Shown here in pieces: positions 60,854 through 64,000 of a stretch of DNA of 64,000 nt (within the stretch, counting starts at the first letter, position 1; every line of letters begins with the position of its first letter). The position numbers were made by a program, and so were the translations under genes. This DNA comes from Candidatus Hydrogenedentota bacterium (GTDB taxonomy: Bacteria > Hydrogenedentota > Hydrogenedentia > Hydrogenedentales > SLHB01). Location of the stretch: contig JACRLJ010000028.1 of the NCBI GenBank assembly GCA_016215105.1, positions 1-64,000 on the forward strand, given 5' to 3'. The notes beneath the pieces were generated by a model that did no database searches, was not told where the DNA came from, and saw nothing but the letters and a program-made list of their open reading frames with translations.

Positions 60854-61723
60854 ATGGGGTGGCCAGTCATCGAAAGTGAAGGATACGATTACCCTAACTA
60901 TGAACGCATCACGCGCGCCGATCTCGAGGACGGTGGCCGAGCGATTAGGTTCCGCGTTCTATGCGGCGTCGAGTATGTCGTTCAAACGGAGGACTTGATA
61001 ACCTGGTATAAGGGGCCGTACTACTTCTGCTCAGAAAACGGCCTTCGACGTTGGAAGGCGAAGTACTCCTACGACGGGAGCGCCAAGAAGGCAATCCGGT
61101 GTAGGGTGGTGACTCGCTACGAATCTTTTGGTCTTCGTCGCGATTACGCACATATCTATATGCAAGGTGGCGCTGTCTTCGTAGTCTCGGGGGAGGATTT
61201 GATCGTAACGCTTGAACCGGGTTACCAGTTCTTCGGTGGGTGGGCGGAAAAGTCGTACCAATTCTCGCGAAAACGTATTCTGGCGGGAACGTCTTGGGCC
61301 GTCATACTGAAAGACACTGCGATTACGCCCAAGAACTTCGGGACATATCGGAAGTGCCGCGTAGACGACATGGGGCGAACACTTGTGTTCGTGATGGCAT
61401 GCGGAGACATCTATCGTGTCCCGGCTAGCGAGGCGCTGAAATGGCCTGCGCTTACCCGTGGAACGTCCACACGGGGTTCGTCCAACGGAGCTCGCTCAAG
61501 ACGCGCTGCGTCGAAGTGCAAGCCTCTGCGCTGCCGGCGCATAAACGACAATACCTGTGTGCGCATCTACCTAGACGACGGTTCCTCTTGCGACATTGGC
61601 TGTCGGGACCTCCTTACTAACTACGACGAGAGGTACGAAGGGTACAAAGGAAGACGATCCTCTAGATCGCAACTCATACGGCAGTTATGCCAATTACGTC
61701 TTAGAAATGTGGCGATGTTCTAG
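60854..61723 (+). CDS. Repeat protein of unknown family (four beta-rich repeats)
   Basis: A 289-residue protein with no family I recognise. It contains about four related units, each a beta strand, a DG or CG turn, another strand and an acidic DL or AL pair before a short tyrosine-rich helix: RAIRFRVLCGVEYVVQTEDL, YMQGGAVFVVSGEDLIVTL, RTLVFVMACGDIYRVPASEA and RIYLDDGSSCDIGCRDLLTN. The last recalls DUF2442-type units, which bind DNA or act with toxins in some settings, but the match is loose. The start at 60854 has GTGGAG upstream. Lower GC and an atypical Cys/Arg-rich C-terminus suggest transfer. No operon partner. Confidence 0.65.
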   Translation: MGWPVIESEGYDYPNYERITRADLEDGGRAIRFRVLCGVEYVVQTEDLITWYKGPYYFCSENGLRRWKAKYSYDGSAKKAIRCRVVTRYESFGLRRDYAHIYMQGGAVFVVSGEDLIVTLEPGYQFFGGWAEKSYQFSRKRILAGTSWAVILKDTAITPKNFGTYRKCRVDDMGRTLVFVMACGDIYRVPASEALKWPALTRGTSTRGSSNGARSRRAASKCKPLRCRRINDNTCVRIYLDDGSSCDIGCRDLLTNYDERYEGYKGRRSSRSQLIRQLCQLRLRNVAMF

Positions 61724-61902
61724 GCGCGGAATGTCTGTTAGAATCGGACAATCTGCGGCACGTGGCCGCGTTGTTCCGTCAGCTCTTTCTCGAGCGGTCG
61801 GCTGTTCCGATTCGGATGAGGTCGTCCACCTTTTTTCGAGTCTGCAGCCTGACGTTGATGAACGACCGTATAGTTTTACTCAAGAAACAGGATACAGAGC
61901 GA

Positions 61903-62679
61903 ATGGCTGCACGTTGGATGACGCAAGTGGCGATAGGCTTAGCCCTCTTGGTATGCGCGATGTCGTGCCACTCCGGCGAGACTCTGCAAACCAAACCGGA
62001 CGAACCCGCGGCGCCATTCGTCCCGGGTTCCAGCGCCATCACGGGAACCATCAAGTACGACGGCGCGGTTCCCGAGTTTCTGAAAGTCCCTATTGACACC
62101 TCCGCGGTCCCCGACTGCGCCGCGCACCGCACAACGCCGTTGTACCGTGAGGACCTCGTCCTCGGCGAAGGCCAGGCGCTCGCGAATGTCATCGTACACA
62201 TCACCAGCGGTCTGCCGAAGCGCGCCTATCCCGTGCCCACCGAGCCGGTCGAACTCACCCAAGCGGGCTGCCAATACGCCCCGCACGTGTTTTGCATTCG
62301 CGTGGGTCAGCCGCTGAAAGTGTTGAATCCCGAACCGATGATGCACAATGTCAACGCCAACGGAAAAGCGAATTCGCCGTTCAACATGTCTATGGTAAGT
62401 TCCGTCAAGGAAAAGTCCGTGGAGTTTGACAGGCCTGAATTCGTGGTTCCGTTCAAGTGCGATGTGCATCCGTGGATGAACGCCTATTGCGCGGTAATGG
62501 ACCATCCGTTCTTCGCCGTGACCGGCAAGGACGGCAAGTTCACGATAGCGAATCTCGACGCCGGGACCTACGATATCGAAGCGTGGCACGAAGCGCTTGG
62601 CGTGCAAAAGGCGAAACTTCAGGTCGCGAAGGACGAAACGAAGACCATTGACTTCACATTCACCAAGCCTTCCAAGTAA
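61903..62679 (+). CDS. Cupredoxin-like/CarboxypepD-like lipoprotein
   Basis: A 258-residue exported protein beginning the oxidase operon. A lipoprotein signal (MAARWMTQVAIGLALLVC, lipobox AMSC) is followed by a repeat region with ITGTIKYDGAVPEFLK. A plastocyanin-like section has H and C ligands in EPMMHNVNANGKAN and VPFKCDVHPWMNAYCAVMDH, the pattern of blue-copper or methylamine-utilisation proteins. The end is a small beta domain GKFTIANLDAGTYDIEAWHE. It probably hands electrons to the oxidase encoded next, whose start overlaps it by 32 bases. The exact family is uncertain. Confidence 0.8.
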   Translation: MAARWMTQVAIGLALLVCAMSCHSGETLQTKPDEPAAPFVPGSSAITGTIKYDGAVPEFLKVPIDTSAVPDCAAHRTTPLYREDLVLGEGQALANVIVHITSGLPKRAYPVPTEPVELTQAGCQYAPHVFCIRVGQPLKVLNPEPMMHNVNANGKANSPFNMSMVSSVKEKSVEFDRPEFVVPFKCDVHPWMNAYCAVMDHPFFAVTGKDGKFTIANLDAGTYDIEAWHEALGVQKAKLQVAKDETKTIDFTFTKPSK

Positions 62680-64000
62680 AGCGGAGCGGAATCCCGCGGC
62701 GTTCTCCTTTCGGGCGGCGCTCGTTTCCACAGACCACAAGGTCATCGGCATACTCTACGGAGTCACCGCCCTGACCTTCTTGCTGACCGGCTTTCTCATC
62801 ATGATGCTGATGCGCTGGCAACTGGCTTATCCCGGCCGCGCGCTTCCCGGCGCAAGCGCCCTATTTGGATCAAACAGCGCCCGCATGCCCGGCGGCGTCA
62901 TGGTCCCGGAGTTCTACTATCAATTGGGCGCGATGCATGGAACCATCATGGTCTTCCTCGCCATCGTTCCGCTGTTGGTGGGCGCGTTCGGAACCTATCT
63001 CGTGCCGCTCCAACTAGGCGCGCCGAACACGGCGTTCCCGCGCCTCACCCGCCTGGGGTACTGGTCCTACCTCGCCGGCGGCGTGGTCTGGCTCTCGAGT
63101 TTCGCGTTACCCGGTGGCGCCGCGCAAAGCGGCTGGACATCCTATCCGCCGCTCTCCATCATCGCCGGTCATGGCCAGACCTTCTGGCTTATCGGCATGA
63201 TTCTAATCATCGTGTCGTCGATCGCCGGCGCGATAAACATGATTGTCACGATCATTCAGCTTCGCGTGATCGGCCTCACCTACATGCGCCTTCCATTCTT
63301 CGTCTGGTCCCAACTCGTCACCGCGTTTCTACTCCTGCTCGCATTCCCCCCACTCGGCGCCGCCGGTATCCTGCAACTCATGGATCGCGTGGTGGATACG
63401 AGCTTCTTCCTGCCCAGCGGGCTCGTGGTATCCGGCGCCGCGCTCACCGCCAACGTCGGCGGCCAGACCATCCCGCGCGGCGGCGGAAGCGCGTTGTTGT
63501 GGCAACACCTGTTCTGGTTCCTCGCGCATCCCGAAGTCTACGTTCTGGTTCTTCCCGCCATGGGAATGGTCGCCGAAATCCTCGCGAACAACGCGCGCAA
63601 ACCCCTCTGGGGTTACAAGTCTATGGTCTACGGCACGATCTTCCTCGGTGTGATGTCCATGTTGGTCTGGGCGCATCACATGTTTCTCACCGGTATGGGC
63701 ACGGTAATCACCGCGTTCTTTCAAGCCACCACGATGATTGTTTCGATCCCCTCGATCATCGTGCTGACCGCGTTGCTGGCGTCACTTTGGGGCGGGGCGA
63801 TTCGATTCAATACGCCGATGCTCTTCGCGCTCGCGTTCTTGCCCATGTTTGGTATCGGCGGATTGACCGGGCTGCCGCTCGGCCTTGCCGTCACCGACAT
63901 CCATCTCCACGACACCTACTACGTCATCGACCACTTCCACTACATTGTCGTCTGTGGAACGCTCTCCGCCATCTTCGGCGGCATCTACTATTGGTTTCCC
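62648..64000 (+). CDS. Cytochrome c oxidase subunit I, cut by the window edge
   Basis: About 451 residues of the catalytic haem-copper subunit. Ligand and channel motifs are clear: STDHKVIGILYG, the low-spin haem histidine in GAMHGTIMVFLA, the CuB histidine and cross-linked tyrosine in AHPEVYVLVLP, the paired histidines in WAHHMFLTG, and HFHY near the edge. The HPEVY form indicates the proton-pumping aa3 type (class A1). The start is a TTG at 62648, within the previous gene; no ATG exists in frame before the second helix (LIMMLMRW), so another start is unlikely but TTG use should be confirmed. No subunit II gene precedes it. Confidence 0.92.
   Translation, partial: MTSHSPSLPSKAERNPAAFSFRAALVSTDHKVIGILYGVTALTFLLTGFLIMMLMRWQLAYPGRALPGASALFGSNSARMPGGVMVPEFYYQLGAMHGTIMVFLAIVPLLVGAFGTYLVPLQLGAPNTAFPRLTRLGYWSYLAGGVVWLSSFALPGGAAQSGWTSYPPLSIIAGHGQTFWLIGMILIIVSSIAGAINMIVTIIQLRVIGLTYMRLPFFVWSQLVTAFLLLLAFPPLGAAGILQLMDRVVDTSFFLPSGLVVSGAALTANVGGQTIPRGGGSALLWQHLFWFLAHPEVYVLVLPAMGMVAEILANNARKPLWGYKSMVYGTIFLGVMSMLVWAHHMFLTGMGTVITAFFQATTMIVSIPSIIVLTALLASLWGGAIRFNTPMLFALAFLPMFGIGGLTGLPLGLAVTDIHLHDTYYVIDHFHYIVVCGTLSAIFGGIYYWFP

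Noticed and set aside
1-64000. tRNA or rRNA genes and -24/-12 sigma-54 promoters
   Set aside because: I looked for tRNA T-loop patterns, conserved rRNA segments and TGGCAC-N5-TTGC sites and found no convincing example by eye.

Overview
The window reads as one stretch of a GC-rich bacterial chromosome. Features pointing to the PVC/Hydrogenedentota-like sphere are prepilins with an H-X9-DG tail, a kinase with a DWG instead of DFG motif joined to WD40 repeats, Tat-exported Gfo/Idh/MocA oxidoreductases next to a sugar isomerase and a large glycoside hydrolase, a PEP-CTERM/exosortase pair, PadR-linked membrane proteins, and many palindromic intergenic repeats. I favour Candidatus Hydrogenedentota or a neighbour. 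This is inferred from gene style only; no rRNA, tRNA, CRISPR array or phage was seen.

Layout. 1-20 kb: a truncated membrane protein, an FHA-GAF sigma-54 activator, a YncE-like/phosphoesterase lipoprotein, an acyltransferase, a polysaccharide-lyase-like lipoprotein, an aroB-TPR-hypothetical operon, a Ser/Thr kinase-WD40 gene split by an in-frame TGA, a mannose-1-phosphate guanylyltransferase, and the conserved ftsH-folP-glmM block. 20-26 kb: pdxJ, then a PadR regulator followed by five overlapping paralogous membrane-protein genes, bracketed on both sides by clusters of the same palindromic repeat, then a DeoR-type regulator. 27-38 kb: prepilin with a decayed second copy, cupin, epimerase, glycosyltransferase, DinB-like protein, class II aldolase, ispH, a large FAD/Fe-S dehydrogenase and a 203-bp tandem duplication. 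38-44 kb: secreted protein, DUF5703/GH95-like hydrolase, sugar isomerase-like protein and oxidoreductase, probably a carbohydrate-breakdown group. 44-50 kb: a second PadR operon holding a HEAT-like membrane protein, a small membrane protein, a giant HAAS-VIT-vWA-PEP-CTERM protein and its own exosortase. 50-64 kb: nucleotidyltransferases, two more Gfo/Idh/MocA proteins, an aminotransferase, a shortened thiolase, an ECF sigma factor fused to a membrane domain, a ferredoxin-NADP reductase-like flavoprotein, a repeat protein, and the start of a cytochrome oxidase operon that runs off the right edge.

The most interesting system is the pair of PadR operons. In both, a PadR gene overlaps a downstream gene whose N-terminus is the same kind of short helical domain (HAAS-like) attached to membrane helices. 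In one operon this unit has been multiplied five times; in the other it has been fused to a VIT/vWA surface protein that is predicted to be sorted by the adjacent exosortase. Each operon has a recognisable promoter with a palindrome placed on it, a candidate PadR operator. Intergenic DNA is also unusual: nonamer (GTC-led) tandem repeats at seven sites, two-hairpin REP-like elements, and two large tandem duplications.
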